Source: Liriodendron chinense
Taxonomy: Eukaryota; Streptophyta; Magnoliopsida; Magnoliales; Magnoliaceae
Length of the DNA stretch: 64,000 bases
NCBI GenBank assembly: GCA_003013855.2
Contig: PVNU02000424.1
Span: 930,001-994,000 of the forward strand
Direction of reading: 5' to 3'
Of the stretch, positions 1 through 12,100 are shown one piece after another. The position numbers were made by a program, and so were the translations under genes. Below the pieces are notes generated by a model. The model worked only from the letters and a program-made list of their open reading frames with translations, made no database searches and was not told the origin of the DNA. How positions within the stretch are numbered: the first letter of the stretch is position 1; every line of letters begins with the position of its first letter.

Positions 1-230
1 AAAACCTGAGAATAGAAACTCCTTGTGCAAAATCACGCAAGAAACCCATTATAAAAAGAAAACCTGTTGACCGATCGGAGCTCACCGTCGACCAGCCGAC
101 GGCCCCTGCCAACCAGTCGACAATGCCCAAAATTGGTCTAGCAAGCTGTTGCTCGATCTTCACCGTGATCGACCAATCGGCCAACCGGTCGATGGCCTCT
201 ATGCAATGAGATTTTAGGCGTCCGTTTCCC
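1..230 (-). mobile_element. Candidate LTR edge with GATCGGTC/GTCGACC-type palindromes
   Basis: From about 70 to 200 the sequence is dense in short near-palindromes of the type ccgatcgg, gtcgacc and aaccggtcgat. Read on the minus strand, this block precedes a TATA-like stretch (plus-strand attataaaaag at 50-60) and an AT-rich leader that runs off the window. The same order occurs in the LTRs at 31.6 kb and 52 kb, so I infer a truncated LTR promoter. No terminal dinucleotide or target duplication can be seen, so this remains a guess. Confidence 0.25.
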
Positions 231-1280
231 ACAGGTGCTGCATTGTACAATATATAGTAGTATTCTTTGGACCAGTGCGAGACGGATGCCAACCCGTGAT
301 TTTTTATGGGGCGCACCAAGGGGAGAAACGCCCACCCTTGATTTTTTAGGGAACCCACCGTAATGGTTATGTCAATCCAGTCTTAACCATTAGATGATGC
401 ACTGAAACTTAGGCAGGGGCTAAAAATTAGTCACATCTATGATTGAGGTGGTATACAAAGGGAAACCATTTGAAAGAAAGGTGAACGTTGCATACTATGC
501 TTTCTATATTGTTTCTAATATTGTTGTCTTCTATACTGTTTTTAAAGGTGTGGTCCACCTGAGTCGTGGATAAGGCTGAGTTTTTTTGTCCTAGATATAA
601 CAAGGGGTGGCTAACCAGATGGTCCGGTGAACTTCACATAAACATCCGGTGGGACTCACACAAGTGAACAACACCTTTTACTTCTCTCTATCGCATTTAT
701 CAGCATTAATTAATATCCAATTCTTAACCTGTCCAACGTGTGTGCGCGCCGCGAGATCGAGCTCAGTGGGTCCCACCATGGATGCATTTGGTAGGTCCCT
801 TCTAGGTTATAGGTTATGAAATGTGCCAAAAATCAGCCTTATGATTATGAGATGTGCAAAGATCAACCTAGAACTCACTTGGGCCACACAATCTGAAATC
901 ATGAGAAATCATGCCTAAAACATCTAAAAGCACTTGGTAAGGCCAACCGAAGTTTTGGAATGGCTTGAAATTTGGTGTGACCCCTCATCTAAGTGGGAGG
1001 CATACAATGAATGAGCGGGGTGTCCAAACCACATCTCACTGGGTCCTATATACAATAAATAAAAAAATGTTTCAATGGGCGGGCAACCACTCTCAACTGT
1101 TGTCTATGTTATAGTCCACCTAAGTTATTGGTTGGCCTGATTTTTAGGCCCATGACCGATTCACCATGGAAGGGTGCATCTAATTGACGGGATGGATGTT
1201 TGTTACACAGCTTCCCATGAGGTAAACCTCATAGTACTTTTTCACTGTATAGGTTTGTGGGCATGGATGTGTACATAACA
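231..1280. other. Intergenic, no gene seen
   Basis: No coding segment, RNA gene or complete element could be recognised. Short phrases such as the gtgggtcccacc motif near 767-778 are fragments of the GGGGCCCAC palindromic repeat family found elsewhere in the window. Confidence 0.5.
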
Positions 1281-1378
1281 CCCAGATCCATAGTTGGTAA
1301 AGATAACATCATCTCAACACTGAGGTCTTGGTATCCATTCCTAAGCGTGGGGTGGCTAACATTGCCCAGACGTGTACA
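1281..1378 (+). mobile_element. SINE fragment (family 1)
   Basis: The acacccagatccatag head, the atctcaacactgaggt core and the gtggggtggctaacattg tail match the better preserved copies at 7,346 and 19,038. The part equivalent to a polymerase III B box (ggtatccattcc) is degenerate. It ends where the hAT-type element at 1,387 begins, so that element may have landed in or beside it. Confidence 0.55.
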
Positions 1379-1965
1379 CATGTGTGTAGAGGTGGGCAAT
1401 GATCCAATCTGAGTCGAACATGTACTAGATCGGATCATTCAGCTGCTTGAGTGGGTGTATTCGAACAATATTCAAACAGGGTGGCTTTGTTCAAACTTGG
1501 TTTGGTCTACCCAGCCATGTTCAAATGTATGGATTTCGGACGAATTTTATGAGTTCGGACAATTTTACTTTTTTCACTCGAAAATATTTATTCTAGTGTT
1601 GAATAGTATATACCAATTTATTCACAAATTACATATCACAAATGACAAATCACAAGGTTTAAAGTTTTTAATTAACTAAATAAAAAACCATAACATAGTT
1701 AACATCCCCACTGTTTCCTGTGGTGTGATGCACTTAAGCCCTTAATCCACTTCATTTTTGGATAATGTGATAAATGATATTTAAAAAATGGATGGATGGC
1801 TTGGATAAGCAAATATATCAATGTGGGCCCCACAGAGCACTAACAGGACCGCCCGTCTCTATATAAGTCCCGGTGGGGGTAAACTGGTAGTACCCAATCC
1901 ACGGATGTGAGTTGGCTGGTGACACGAACACCAGCCAACAAGCTGGTATGCAAAGCTCTATGGGT

Positions 1966-2142
1966 CCCACCATGATGTATTGTTTCATCCACTTTGTCCA
2001 TCAATTTGTACAACTCATTTTGAGGCATTAAAGAAAAAATGAGGCAGATACAAAGCTCAAGCGGACCACACCACAAGAAACAGTGAAGAGAATGATGTCC
2101 CCCATTGAAACCTTCCTAAGGCCCAAAGTCAAGTTTATTTGG
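1966..2142. repeat. Half copy of GGGGCCCAC palindromic repeat
   Basis: It begins with tgggtcccaccatgatgta and continues with the family's phrases for 'agatacaaagctcaagcgg', 'accacaccacaagaaacagtg' and 'ccattgaaaccttcctaagg'. It corresponds to the left arm only. A right-arm piece ending gtgggccccaca lies just upstream at about 1,700-1,835. Confidence 0.6.

Positions 2143-2229
<87 letters not shown>
2143..2229. repeat. (CT)n(AT)n(AG)n foldback microsatellite
   Basis: About 25 nt of CT, 24 nt of AT and 38 nt of AG lie in series, so the whole tract can fold into one long hairpin with the AT block at its centre. It lies inside the hAT-type element at 1,387-2,777. Confidence 0.9.
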
Positions 2230-2232
<3 letters not shown>

Positions 2233-2777
2233 CTCACCTTACGAACCATCTCTCACGAGAACTAGTGAGAGAATTTTAAGGACTCATCACACGTGATGTA
2301 TGCCTAAAATCTAAGCCATCCACATGATGTAGCACTCCGAAAAACCCACAGGGCCCAACTTTCAACTTGATCCAGAACTTTTGTAAGCCATAGAAGAGAG
2401 TGAGAGGCAAATCAAGGGAGGAAACTATTTCCTTTTTCCACAGCCCACTAGACTTGTGAACCAAGTTGAAAGTTGGGCCCTGAGGGTTTTTTGGGGTGCT
2501 ACATCACATGGATGGCTCAGATTTTAGGGACACATCACGTGTAATGAGTCCTCAAAATTCTCTCACGAGTTCTAGTAAGAGATGATTCATAGGTGAGCAT
2601 TCCTCTATATGTGTGTGTGTGTCAGAGTCCGTCAATATTTGAATCAAGTTCAAGTTTGAGTCGAACAAGGCTATGGTTAGAACCGGCTTGAATTTTTTTT
2701 TAACAGACCCTATGTGTTCGAACACGAGAACTTTATGTTCGAATAAAGTTTTATGTCAAACTGGATGTCCAGCTCTA

Positions 2778-4934
2778 CATGTGTGTATCTGCGTGTGTAG
2801 CCTCCATCCTAATGGATGCATGGGTTGGGTCACCCTCGATCAAGGCAACTGACTACCTAAAGGCAACTGACTACCTAGAGGCAACGGCACCAGGACCTTT
2901 TGGTGTCTACCATCTTTCCCAATAAGGCTCTAACATGCTCTAACAGCGTAGGACTTCTGTACCATGAAAACAGTGGACCCCACTATGAAGATCTCCCTTT
3001 TAGAAAATCAGGTTGATCCATTCTTTGGTGGGCCACACTTGTATGTCAATCAGGCCACCGATTGTCTACTGATCTCAACATTGTTACCCATCTGATGAGC
3101 TGATCAGCCTCATTTTTGTGCCAGGTGATCTTCATGGTGAGGCCTACCATGAAAATGGTAGGGATCTGATGTCCCATCAGGCCATTCTCCTCGATTAATC
3201 TCTTCCAATGAAATTCGAGAAATTTCTAAAAATTTTGTGAAGAAAGGCAAGTCATCTTCCAAGTTGAAAGTTGCCCCTCCGAAATTTCATGAAAATTTTC
3301 AATTTTTGTGAGAATTTCCAACACTCAACGAAAGTATATACCATGCATTATTTCATTTTTAGTTTGAGCAAGTGTAGCCAGCAATCCAGATAACTGATCG
3401 ATTGGGCCATGCCGTGAAGAGTTCACCTTCAAAAAAGAAAAACCATGTACCCACCTGTAGTAAATCAGGACGCGCACAGATCATTGAAAATTAGATGTGG
3501 ACAAGACTACAGTTGATGTTGGTGGTTCATCAACCTTACATGTGGCATCATGGCCGTCGATCTCATATTATGGGTCCCATTCTGCATGGAGCATAGCCCA
3601 AGAGGCAGACTGATCAAACCATCCAAACCATCCAATTGACAGCTGTCAAGTGATAGTCTACTGTCCAAAACAATAAAATCATCCAAACCAAATGTGAATT
3701 TCAGGCTATGTTCCATCCACAACAGGATATGCGCAATTTATACCACTCAGATTGCTGTGTAATATCCATCATAAATTTCCATGGACGAATCACCATCATT
3801 TTGAGAAGGAAAAAAAAAAATTTATACTCTGCCGTGATGGATGATACGCACACACTTAAGATTTACTTAGAAATTGCATACATACCATGCACTTAATTCA
3901 AATTAAACTGTCCCAGTCTAGAAGTATTATCTCACTGTCAGGCTGGTGGACATATACTGAAAGGTTAAAAATATCTTATGGTCCTATTTCAACAAACAAG
4001 TGTCCACAAATCAGAAGTTAAGATTTCTCAACCAATCTGATTTTGGGGAAGGAGTAACAATCATGGGTTCCACAATTCAGTCAGTTTCGTTTGACTTGAT
4101 GTAACCATAATCGTACTCTGCCAGAGCATCAAATAACTACCCTCCGAAAAAAAAATCAAAAAAAAAAAAAAGGCTGTAAACAAACACCAGTATCTTACCC
4201 ATATGTTTGTATTTCTGGTAAAGTAGCATTACCAACGGTGCAGCTTCAAATGCCTTGCCTGCCACTATCGTGTTCTGTGTTTATCATCAGATTCTAAATT
4301 GAGATGCATCTCCACCATATATTTTCATCAGAAATTGGATTGGCCCATATCTTAAAAGGGCATTTTCAGGTGCCTTAATACTCCATGTTGGCCCATAGTC
4401 AACTTGGGACAGATGCTATGAAATCAAAAGGCATTATGGGATGCTGCCTTTGGTAGGGACAAAAATAAAGTCAGCTTCTTTTATGCTTAGAACCACTTGA
4501 GACATGTGAAGAGCTAGTACATCTAGTTAAAGTGTTTCTCACTTGCATTCCTTCCTTGTGTCTCTGAATTTCCCTTCTTAATCCGATTTGAGGAACCAAC
4601 ATTGGGTGGGCTATTCCTGGAAGATTTCCCTGCTTAGGCAATTCTAACCCTTGGATAAAAGGCTTAAAAATTACATAGTTACGGAAAGAACACATCAATG
4701 GTCCAAACTACCAGACAAGATCAGATGAATAGAATTACCCAATTTAGAAAGTTTCTGAAAGGATTATATTAACAGTCTGGATCACTAACCTTGGCCTCGA
4801 CTCCTGTGAAATGGATGCAAGAGGACACTATCTGCATTTCCTAGTTATACTTTGTTCGGTAGAGAACATCCATAACATGACATAAGCAGGAGCATAGGCT
4901 GGAGATCTATATGAGGAAAGAATCCAATACTTGT
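2778..4934. other. Intergenic, no gene seen
   Basis: No exon structure or domain was recognised. Short A-tracts (about 3,810 and 4,147-4,170) and gatcagcctcattttt-type phrases (3,103-3,121) look like degraded non-autonomous repeats. All reading frames here are short and featureless. Confidence 0.5.
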
Positions 4935-5115
4935 GCCCTGTTCTGTAGACGCCTAAAAATGAGGTCACCTCATTTTAGTTAACAGTAATAATGTAGTAGA
5001 GATCTTAATCTCAATACATAATGGCTGTAAACATGACCTCATGTATTAGAGATCAAGATCTCTAATACACTAAAATGAGATGAACTCACTTTAGGCACCT
5101 ACCAAACAGGGCCTT
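4935..5115. mobile_element. MITE with GCCCTGTT ends
   Basis: The left end (gccctgttctgtagacgcct) and the reverse complement of the right end (aggccctgtttggtaggtgc) form an imperfect terminal inverted repeat of about 30 bp. The interior contains inverted gagatct-type repeats. There is no coding capacity. A clear target duplication was not found, so the superfamily is uncertain; the ends resemble hAT/PIF-type MITEs. Confidence 0.6.
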
Positions 5116-5543
5116 AGTAGTTATTTTGTTCTTCCATATGAAATTGCCTTATGCGCTTCATGCCCTGCACGCATGCACTGTGTCCTAACAGTTAATCTGA
5201 TGGGATCCACATTTGGAAAAAAAAAAAAAGCCAGCTTATTATCTCAAATTAATCAATGGTGAGTCCCAACAGATGAAACCAGATCCACTGTGATTTTTGC
5301 CACATGCAAACTCCAAAGGTGAACTGAACACCTGGCTATAGTAGACAAGGTGAGGCTGCACGACTGGAGAATCTAGGACCCAGTAACCACAGTGGCAAAT
5401 CTCGTTCTCAGTAATTTATCAGAAGATTTTTAAATTTTGATGTTGTTCCTCAGATAATCATGAGGAGAATAATGAGTAATTTTGAAATTAAAAAAAAAAT
5501 AATAAGGTAAAAATTTGAGTTGCCGAGATTCGGTACCGAAGAG

Positions 5544-5680
5544 AAAAGCGGTCATTATGAGTTGGGAGGTACCGAAGAGTCAGGCTGGTGGCCTAAAAAA
5601 GTAATTTTGAGTTGTCTTTGAAAAGCGGTCATTATGAGAAAATAAGGTACCGAAGAGTCAGGCTGGTGGCCTAAAAAATC
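5544..5680. repeat. Direct duplication, 77-bp offset
   Basis: Two copies of a block that starts aaaagcggtcattatgag and ends with the gaagagtcaggctggtggcc phrase begin at 5,544 and 5,621. They differ by a few bases in the spacer. The second copy abuts the L1-like sequence that follows. Confidence 0.75.
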
Positions 5681-5682
5681 AC

Positions 5683-6861
5683 CGTTGAATAAGGCTAGGG
5701 GGATGTGGAAGGCAATTGTGGAGTTGGGAGGTAAAATTTATGCTGGAGGTGGGTTTTTCTGTGGGATACGGGCAGCTTGTAAAATTTGAGGATGATATAT
5801 GGTTAGGAACCAACCTCAAAAGGAAGTGCTCCCAAGCCTAGCTTCGATTTCCTCGGACCAGTTACCTGTTGCTGCCCTCAGCTTAGTTCATCCAGTGTTT
5901 GGACTCCCACCTTGCATTAGACACTAGAAAGAAGAGGAGGCTGAACTTCTTGCTCTATTGCATCGGCTTTCTGAAATCAACCTCAGTTCAAAGAGGGATG
6001 CAATGTCATGGACTCTTAGACAAGTCGGATTCTTTTTCAATTAGATCTTCTACTCGTTGTTAATTGGGCCCTCTTGGGGCAAAGTTCTAGCTCATTCTTC
6101 CTTTATTTGGTCCTGTGGAGCCCCAAAGAAAATTGCAGTCTTCACTTGGTGGGTTGGAACAAGGTCCTCACCAGATGGGTTAGTTCTAGTTAACATCTGC
6201 TCTCTTTGTTGGAAGGATAACAAGTTGGCTGACCACCTTTTTCATGCATTGTCAGTTTGCGTGGGGGATTTGGGACAAATTCTTGTCATCGTTTGGGATC
6301 TTGTGGGTGATGCCAAAGTCCATCTCCCATCTTTTGTAGGGATGGCAAAGGTGGGGGGATCCAAAAAGTTAGTTTGCATGTTTAGAGGTTGATTCTGCTT
6401 GTGGGGCTGTAGGCAATCTAGTGGGAAAGAATAACTGGCGCTTCAGCAATTTGTCGGGATGCCTATTGGGAGTCTTTTCTAAGGAAAAAAACTCAGCAAT
6501 CAAGTGGACAGCGGTATGTTCTGCTTTGAAAGAGCACTCTTTAACTATTCCTGCCCGAGTGTCCACATTGGACATTCATAGGAGAACGAGCCGGGCGGGA
6601 GTCAGATTAACTACTCCCTCGTACGCGAAGAACCTCTTAGGGAAACCCTACTATCAGTGATTTCTCACATACATAGCATAGGCCTGAAGGTGGCAGCCGG
6701 GATAAACATAAACCCATTTGGAATGCTTGGCAATTTTTTTGTAAATTGATGGCTGGTGGCCTGGGGTCCTGTATATTAATGTAAATTGCTGTTGTATTTT
6801 GCTGGCCCTTTGGCCTTGTTTTAATAAATCTGTTATCTTTCATTAAAAAAAAAAAAAAAAG
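5683..6861 (+). pseudogene. L1-type LINE, 3' end (decayed)
   Basis: In broken frames the plus strand encodes the carboxy-terminal part of a plant L1 reverse-transcriptase protein. It shows a zinc-finger (zf-RVT) region near 6,110-6,280 with the phrases PKKIAVFTWW and CSLCWKDNKLADHLFHA, followed by a tail and an untranslated region that ends ttgttttaataaatctg and a 17-nt A tract at 6,844-6,860. Frameshifts and stops interrupt it, so no functional protein is made. It is 5'-truncated, the usual fate of LINE insertions. Confidence 0.75.
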
Positions 6862-7345
6862 AATTTTTTTGAGTTGCTTGGTAATTAAAAATATATATTA
6901 TAAATTAATAAATAATTCCAAAATGTTATATATAATTATATGATGAATTGGTTGGAATTTTAAATATTTATTATGTTCATATCGGGATAATTTTCCCAAA
7001 AAAGGACAAAAAAAAAAAATCAAACTGCCAATATTTTAAATATCTCGAAATATTACCATGAAAATACTGTTCAGTTTATTTCACATGAAAATATTGCCAA
7101 GATTTTCAAAATCTCAGCAATATTTGTCACACTGCCTATAGCACCCTAGGCAGGATGCAGGGACAACCGTACCATGCAACTTCTACACAGTTAACATGTA
7201 ACCAGACATCATGACAAACCATGTAAATCCATGTCTTCTGGTGTATTTTGCCTCTGGCTATCGCCTCTCCATGTGCCATGGATCTAGCATGCCATGCATA
7301 TGGGATGGTCAAAATACACAGCTGAAGGTGCTCATAAGTGTGCTA
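6862..7345. other. AT-rich intergenic sequence
   Basis: Low-complexity AT-rich DNA follows the LINE poly(A). Phrases such as atattgccaagattttcaaa recall the ends of the Mutator-like element at 26,281, but no boundaries could be fixed. No gene seen. Confidence 0.45.
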
Positions 7346-7492
7346 CCAACATTGTGATGATAGCCTCGTTTCAACACTGAGGGCATGGTATCGATTCCCA
7401 TAGTGGGGTGCCTAACATTGTGATGTGCCCAACATGGGTGGGTGGGTGTGCTAATAAATGGGGTGTGTAAACTAACCCTAAAAAAAATAAAA
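7346..7492 (+). mobile_element. SINE (family 1), 5'-truncated
   Basis: It matches the 19,038 copy through gtttcaacactgagggcatg, a B-box-like segment (gtatcgattccc) and the gggtgggtgggtgtgctaa tail, and ends in an A-rich run. An 11-bp direct repeat AAGTGTGCTAC flanks it (7335-7345 and 7493-7503), as expected for target-primed insertion. Confidence 0.75.
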
Positions 7493-7716
7493 AAGTGTGC
7501 TACTAAACAATTTTGTTATCGCTCTAAGTTCCCAACTCTTGGAAAGGAGTGAAACGAATTTCCTCCGTATGCATTCGACTTTCAATGATCTACTGTAATA
7601 GTTTTGAGGAATATGGTTCTGACTAATGGCCCGTTTGTTAAATCTGAAGTCTAACGCCTGAAACTGAGATCTAAATCTGAAGTCTGAATCTGACGTTCGA
7701 AAACCTGATTGGTGAC

Positions 7717-8467
7717 TAGGGCTGGTCATGATCCGAATCAGCTAGAGAAACTCGATCGACTCGACTCGAAAAAACTCGCCTCGACTTAGTAGAACAAGTC
7801 GAGCCAAGCTTCATTTAGGAGCTCGAGTAAGAAATCAAGTCAAGTTCGACCACTGGGTCACTCGACTCGATTCAAGCTCGACTCGGCTTGACCTCGACTT
7901 GACTCGTTTCATATAGATATTTGTTTAAAAAAATCATAATCTTCTTATTTCTTGGTTCTCTCTCCCCCCTCCCCCTACACACATTGTGCCTCATCATGAA
8001 GATGGTCCACATAATAATCAAGGCAGTCCATTCATGTGGTGAGCTATGCATGTACTGTGTTAATCTATGGTTCATAAAATGTTACTAGTGGTCTGCGTTC
8101 AATGTGTGTGTGACCTGGCCAAAGAAAAAATCGATCAAGAGCTAGGCCATTTAAATGGTTGGGTCCCTCTTGTAGAAATACTACTCTCCCCCAATATATG
8201 TGTGACTTCTTGAACTTAATGTTGTTGACTTTTAATTTGTATTTTGTAGCAAAAAGTATAATAAATTGAGGTGGGAGCAAGCTCGACTCAACTCAAGGTG
8301 AGCTCGCCTCGACTCGATCCACTAGCTCACCTCGAAAGTTTTAGTAAACAAGGCAAGCTTCAATGGTCAGCTAGAGGGTGAGCTCGAGCTTGAGCTCAAG
8401 GAGAGCACAGACGAGTCAAGCCAAGCTTGACCCACCTCGACTCAACTCGGCTCGATGTACAGCCCTA
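7717..8467. mobile_element. Non-autonomous hAT-type element, ctcga-rich
   Basis: The ends are TAGGGCTGGTCATG and, inverted, TAGGGCTGTACATC. The flanking 8-bp duplication TTGGTGAC is exact (7709-7716 and 8468-8475). Both subterminal regions are rich in ctcgactcgactcg and gagctcgag motifs, which could be transposase-binding clusters. No transposase is encoded. Confidence 0.8.
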
Positions 8468-8621
8468 TTGGTGACTCTCTGAAAGAACCGTAGAAGTCTG
8501 AAATTTAAGTACGGAATTTAAAATAACTAGTTTGTTAACAAAAGTCTGAAATGCCCAAAATACGTTAATTTGACACATTTGCCCCTTTTCTTATTTGGAA
8601 ATGTGCGTGGGGTCCATGACT

Positions 8622-9213
8622 GTGGGGCTACTGTGATGTATATGTACCTTATATCCACATTGTCCATCCATTTTGAAAGTCATTTTACGGTATGATAAAA
8701 AAAAATGAAGCAGATCCAAATCTCTAATAAACCATAATATACGACACAGTATCCATCATTAAAAACTTCTTATGAGCCACAAAAGTTTTAAATCAAGCTG
8801 ATATTTGTGTGGTCTCTTCATCCAAGTCATAAATCCATTTTTCCATATCATTTGATGATATTAGCTAAAAAATGAAACAGGCCCAATTACCAGGTGGACC
8901 ATATCATAGGAAACAATGTTGATTGACCATTAATGAGCCACAAAAGTTTTGGATCAAGCTGATATTTGTTTTTTCCCTTCATTCATGCTTATGTGACTTT
9001 ATCAACAAATTGGATGGTAAATAAACACTACAGAAACACTAAGGTGCACCCCAAGAAATTTTTAATGGTAGGACGGTCAATCACCACTGTTTCATATGGT
9101 ATAGTCCACATGATAATTGGAGTTGCTTCATTTTTGTGATAATGCCCTAAAATGATCTAGAAAAATGGAAGGAGGGCGTAGATACATAACACATACATCA
9201 AGGTAGGCCCCAC
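8622..9213. repeat. GGGGCCCAC palindromic repeat (compound copy)
   Basis: The left end tgtggggctactgtgatgta and right end acatcaaggtaggccccact are inverted relative to each other. Internal phrases (caagctgatatttgt, ggttgattgaccatta types) occur twice, suggesting two overlapping copies. There is no coding capacity. Confidence 0.7.
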
Positions 9214-9330
9214 TATGACCTACGGTAAAGGCCGTCTGGGTGAGGCTACCGCTCTCGTCCGGATCCGAGATCCACTGAAGCCGCGCCCGCGCCTGCACCT
9301 AGCTAGTGATGGTGGTCCTATCAGAGGCTC

Positions 9331-9748
9331 TGTGAGGCCTACTATGAGGTATACCTTTTATCCACACTATCCATCCATTTTTCCATACTATCTTAGGGCA
9401 TAACACAAAAAATGAGACAGATCTAAAGGCTCAAGCGGGCCACACTAAAGAAAACAGTAGGAATTGGATGCCTACCGTTGAAAAATTATTGAACACCAAA
9501 AAAGGCTATGATGAAGCTGGTATTTATTTTTCCCATCATCCAGGTCTATGTGACCTAATCAACAGGTTGGATGGTAAATAAACATTACAATGGGTCGTAG
9601 GAAGTTTTTAATGGTGACGTTCAATCACCACCGTTTTCTTGTGGTGTGGTCCAATTGAGATTTGGATCTGCCTCTTTTTTGGTCTAAAAGGATCTCACAA
9701 AATGTATGGACAGTTTTGATATAACACATACTTCATGGTGGGGCCCAC
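9331..9748. repeat. GGGGCCCAC palindromic repeat
   Basis: It begins tgtgaggcctactatgaggt and ends acttcatggtggggcccac. It contains the standard order: agatctaaaggctcaagcgg, caaaaaaggctatgatgaagc, aacaggttggatggtaaata and gtggtgtggtccaattgaga. The two halves are imperfect reverse complements, so the unit is a long foldback. Confidence 0.8.
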
Positions 9749-9865
9749 ATAACTTGGTAATGGCAAGCCAGTGGTGTGTTGCACACCATGCAATCTGGTT
9801 CCACGCAATCCACGCTGATTTCCCGTTAAAGCCTTTTGCACGGACTTCATGCATTAGGATGCTAG

Positions 9866-10287
9866 GTGGGGCCCACCGTGATGTTTGCGGGAAATCCATC
9901 CCATCCATTTGTTTTGCATGCTCATTTTAGAATAAGAGATAAAAAATTAGGTGGATACAAAATTCAAGCGGGCCACACTACAGGAAACAGTGGGAATCAA
10001 GTGCTTATTGTTGAAAACTTCTTGGGGCCAAAAAAGGCTGTGAACAAGCTGATATTTGTGTTTTCCCTTCATCTAGATCTGTGTGACCATATGAAGAGTT
10101 TAGATGGAAAATAAACCTTACAGCATATCTTAGAAAGGTTTCAACAATAGCCATTCAATTTTTGTTGCTTTCTATAGTGTGGTGCACTTGAGCTTTTGAC
10201 GTTCCTCATTTTTTGGGCTCATGCTCTAGAATTATCTGAAAAAGTTGACGGACGATGTGGATCTAACACATAAATCATGGTGGGTCT
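9866..10287. repeat. GGGGCCCAC palindromic repeat
   Basis: It begins gtggggcccaccgtgatgtt and ends aaatcatggtgggtc. Internal phrases match the neighbouring copy at 9,331, with which it is in the same orientation. Confidence 0.8.
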
Positions 10288-11773
10288 TAAAAAAGTTCTA
10301 GGAAGGTTTGTATTACGAAATCTATTTGGAGAGAGAATCTCTCGCAAGTATGGGTAAATTTGGAAGCAAAATTTTATTTTAAATTTGGAAGCAAAATGTT
10401 ATTTTCTAAGAAGTATAACGGAGCGCATTCCGTATTCACCGTTAAGCTAGACCTCTCTCACCGAAAAATTTCTATATAAAATCACGAAGCACTTTCTAAA
10501 TTCCGTGTTAACAAACGTCACTTAACACCAAGTGCTTTCCCCTTTCCGCATTCCTTGATTTTTTTTATTGTTAACAAAAAGGCCCTAAATATCCTCCCCC
10601 AAGCTCTTTGTGTGCCGTTGGATCTTGAGCATGTAGGAATTTCAGATTTCTTCTACACGTTTCCAGAACTAGGTCTAACACTATGAAATTTTTTTCAACT
10701 GCCTGATTGGTGGAGTTCGGGGATTCCAATGCACGTCTCGGTAGGAACTGAGTCATCATCATCCACCAACATACGTGAGTAGCACTCACCCCTAGTTTCA
10801 AAAGAACTTGGAGGAATTTTACACAATGAATTCCCAAGAAATTTAGGATCACCTACCGGAACACTCCAATAATCGATAGACCATGGGCTAACTCCCATTA
10901 TTCCTAACAACTACAACGAAACTACCACTCTCAGCAAATGTCTCCATCAACTCATATAATCCCGTGTTCGTCTTGAGTTCTCTACTTAAGATATATCATC
11001 ATGAAACTCAGTCTCTACTGATGCTCTGATGTCCTCATAAACCGTAAAATGTCCTTTCGAGCATGCAGCCAGCAGTGTGTGAGAGTGGAATCCCAGTTGT
11101 TGAAGATCCATGTACGAATGAGTGTTCTTTGATTATAGTTAGAATTGAATCAATTAGAAAGTAGCAAATCACAATTGCGTTAACAAGGATGATCCTACTA
11201 CTCACCATTATAGGTCAAGTGGAAGATGTTAGACATGTAGGGCCCATGTGGGACCCACGTGTGTGATGAAACTCCTAATGGGGATTAGCTTTTGATGATG
11301 GGAGTTGGATCAGGTGGACTCCCGAGTCGAAAAGGACTGCCCTAATATTTATCCCAACCACTCTGTCTATCTATTCACATCTTTACAAAAGGAGAGAGGA
11401 TGTGAAAAATTAATCCCTTTGGAGGGGAGGGGGGGGGGGGGGGGAGTAAATTGTACCAATAGCAGAGGAAAAGAAATATGAAGATAGAAGAGTGAAAATG
11501 AGATATCCCATTTTCCATCCTCATTTTGCAGTCTACCGTTGGATGGAGACATGACCAAAAAGGTCATAGTAGATCATAGCCCCACACAGATCTGCTGCTT
11601 CTGCTCACGCCTGATACCTACATATGAATCCTATAAAACGAGGAATGTTGTCGTGAATTTTCTCATAGCTAAGTGATGCAAGATCATATAGAGTGAAATT
11701 CACATTGGACGTATTCAGTGTTCCAAATATTGGCAATATTATTTATTGCCAATATTATCTGTAATTCAGTATC
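10288..11773. other. Intergenic, no gene seen
   Basis: Nothing could be assigned. A tgctctgatg phrase near 11,020 resembles the complement of a copia primer-binding site, and a G-tract occupies about 11,429-11,444, but neither is supported by its context. A tcagtgttccaaatattggc phrase at about 11,718 resembles the end of the Mutator-like element at 26,281. Confidence 0.4.
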
Positions 11774-12028
11774 CAAGGTATTCCTTAATGGTAACGGTGG
11801 CCATAACAGCCATCACTGATTCACCATTATTGTTATGATACAGGTCGTAACGATTTTTTTTTTTTTTAATTCTTTTTGGGAAAACATAAGTCGGCCCTCA
11901 TAACAGGCCATCACGAGGCTGTTATGAGTCAATTTTTTCTGTAACTACCGTTATGACCCCATAACGTGTAACGATTACCACCGTTACCGTTACATACAGC
12001 CGTCACATAACCGTTTTGGGATACCTTG
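11774..12028. mobile_element. MITE with CAAGGTATYCC ends
   Basis: The left end CAAGGTATTCC and the inverted right end CAAGGTATCCC continue into taacgg-rich inverted repeats (gtaacggtgg, ccgttaccgttac). The same family, with a perfect target duplication, sits in an intron at 16,839. Here the flanks (agtatc and cgtatc) are only partly alike. Confidence 0.7.
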
Positions 12029-12100
12029 TCGTATCACCAAGTCAGCAGTACCAAAGTTGCTCGCAATTTAAAATTTTCCAAATATCACATCTAACTTTGG

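Larger units (their letters stand above)
1387..2777. mobile_element. Non-autonomous hAT-type element
   Basis: The sequence is bounded by TAGAGGTGGGC on the left and AGCTCTA on the right and is flanked by an exact 8-bp direct repeat CATGTGTG (1379-1386 and 2778-2785). Eight-bp duplications and TAGRGNTG ends are typical of plant hAT elements. No transposase is encoded. The interior holds a half copy of the palindromic GGGGCCCAC repeat and a foldback microsatellite. Elements with similar ends are at 7,717 and 36,131. Confidence 0.7.

Noticed and set aside
6057..6392. 111-codon plus-strand frame as an independent gene
   Set aside because: It is one frame of the zinc-finger region of a decayed L1 LINE that continues in other frames and ends in a poly(A) tail.
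10571..10910. Two overlapping minus-strand frames of 71-93 codons
   Set aside because: No domain, splice structure or codon pattern; the frames overlap each other out of phase in intergenic DNA.
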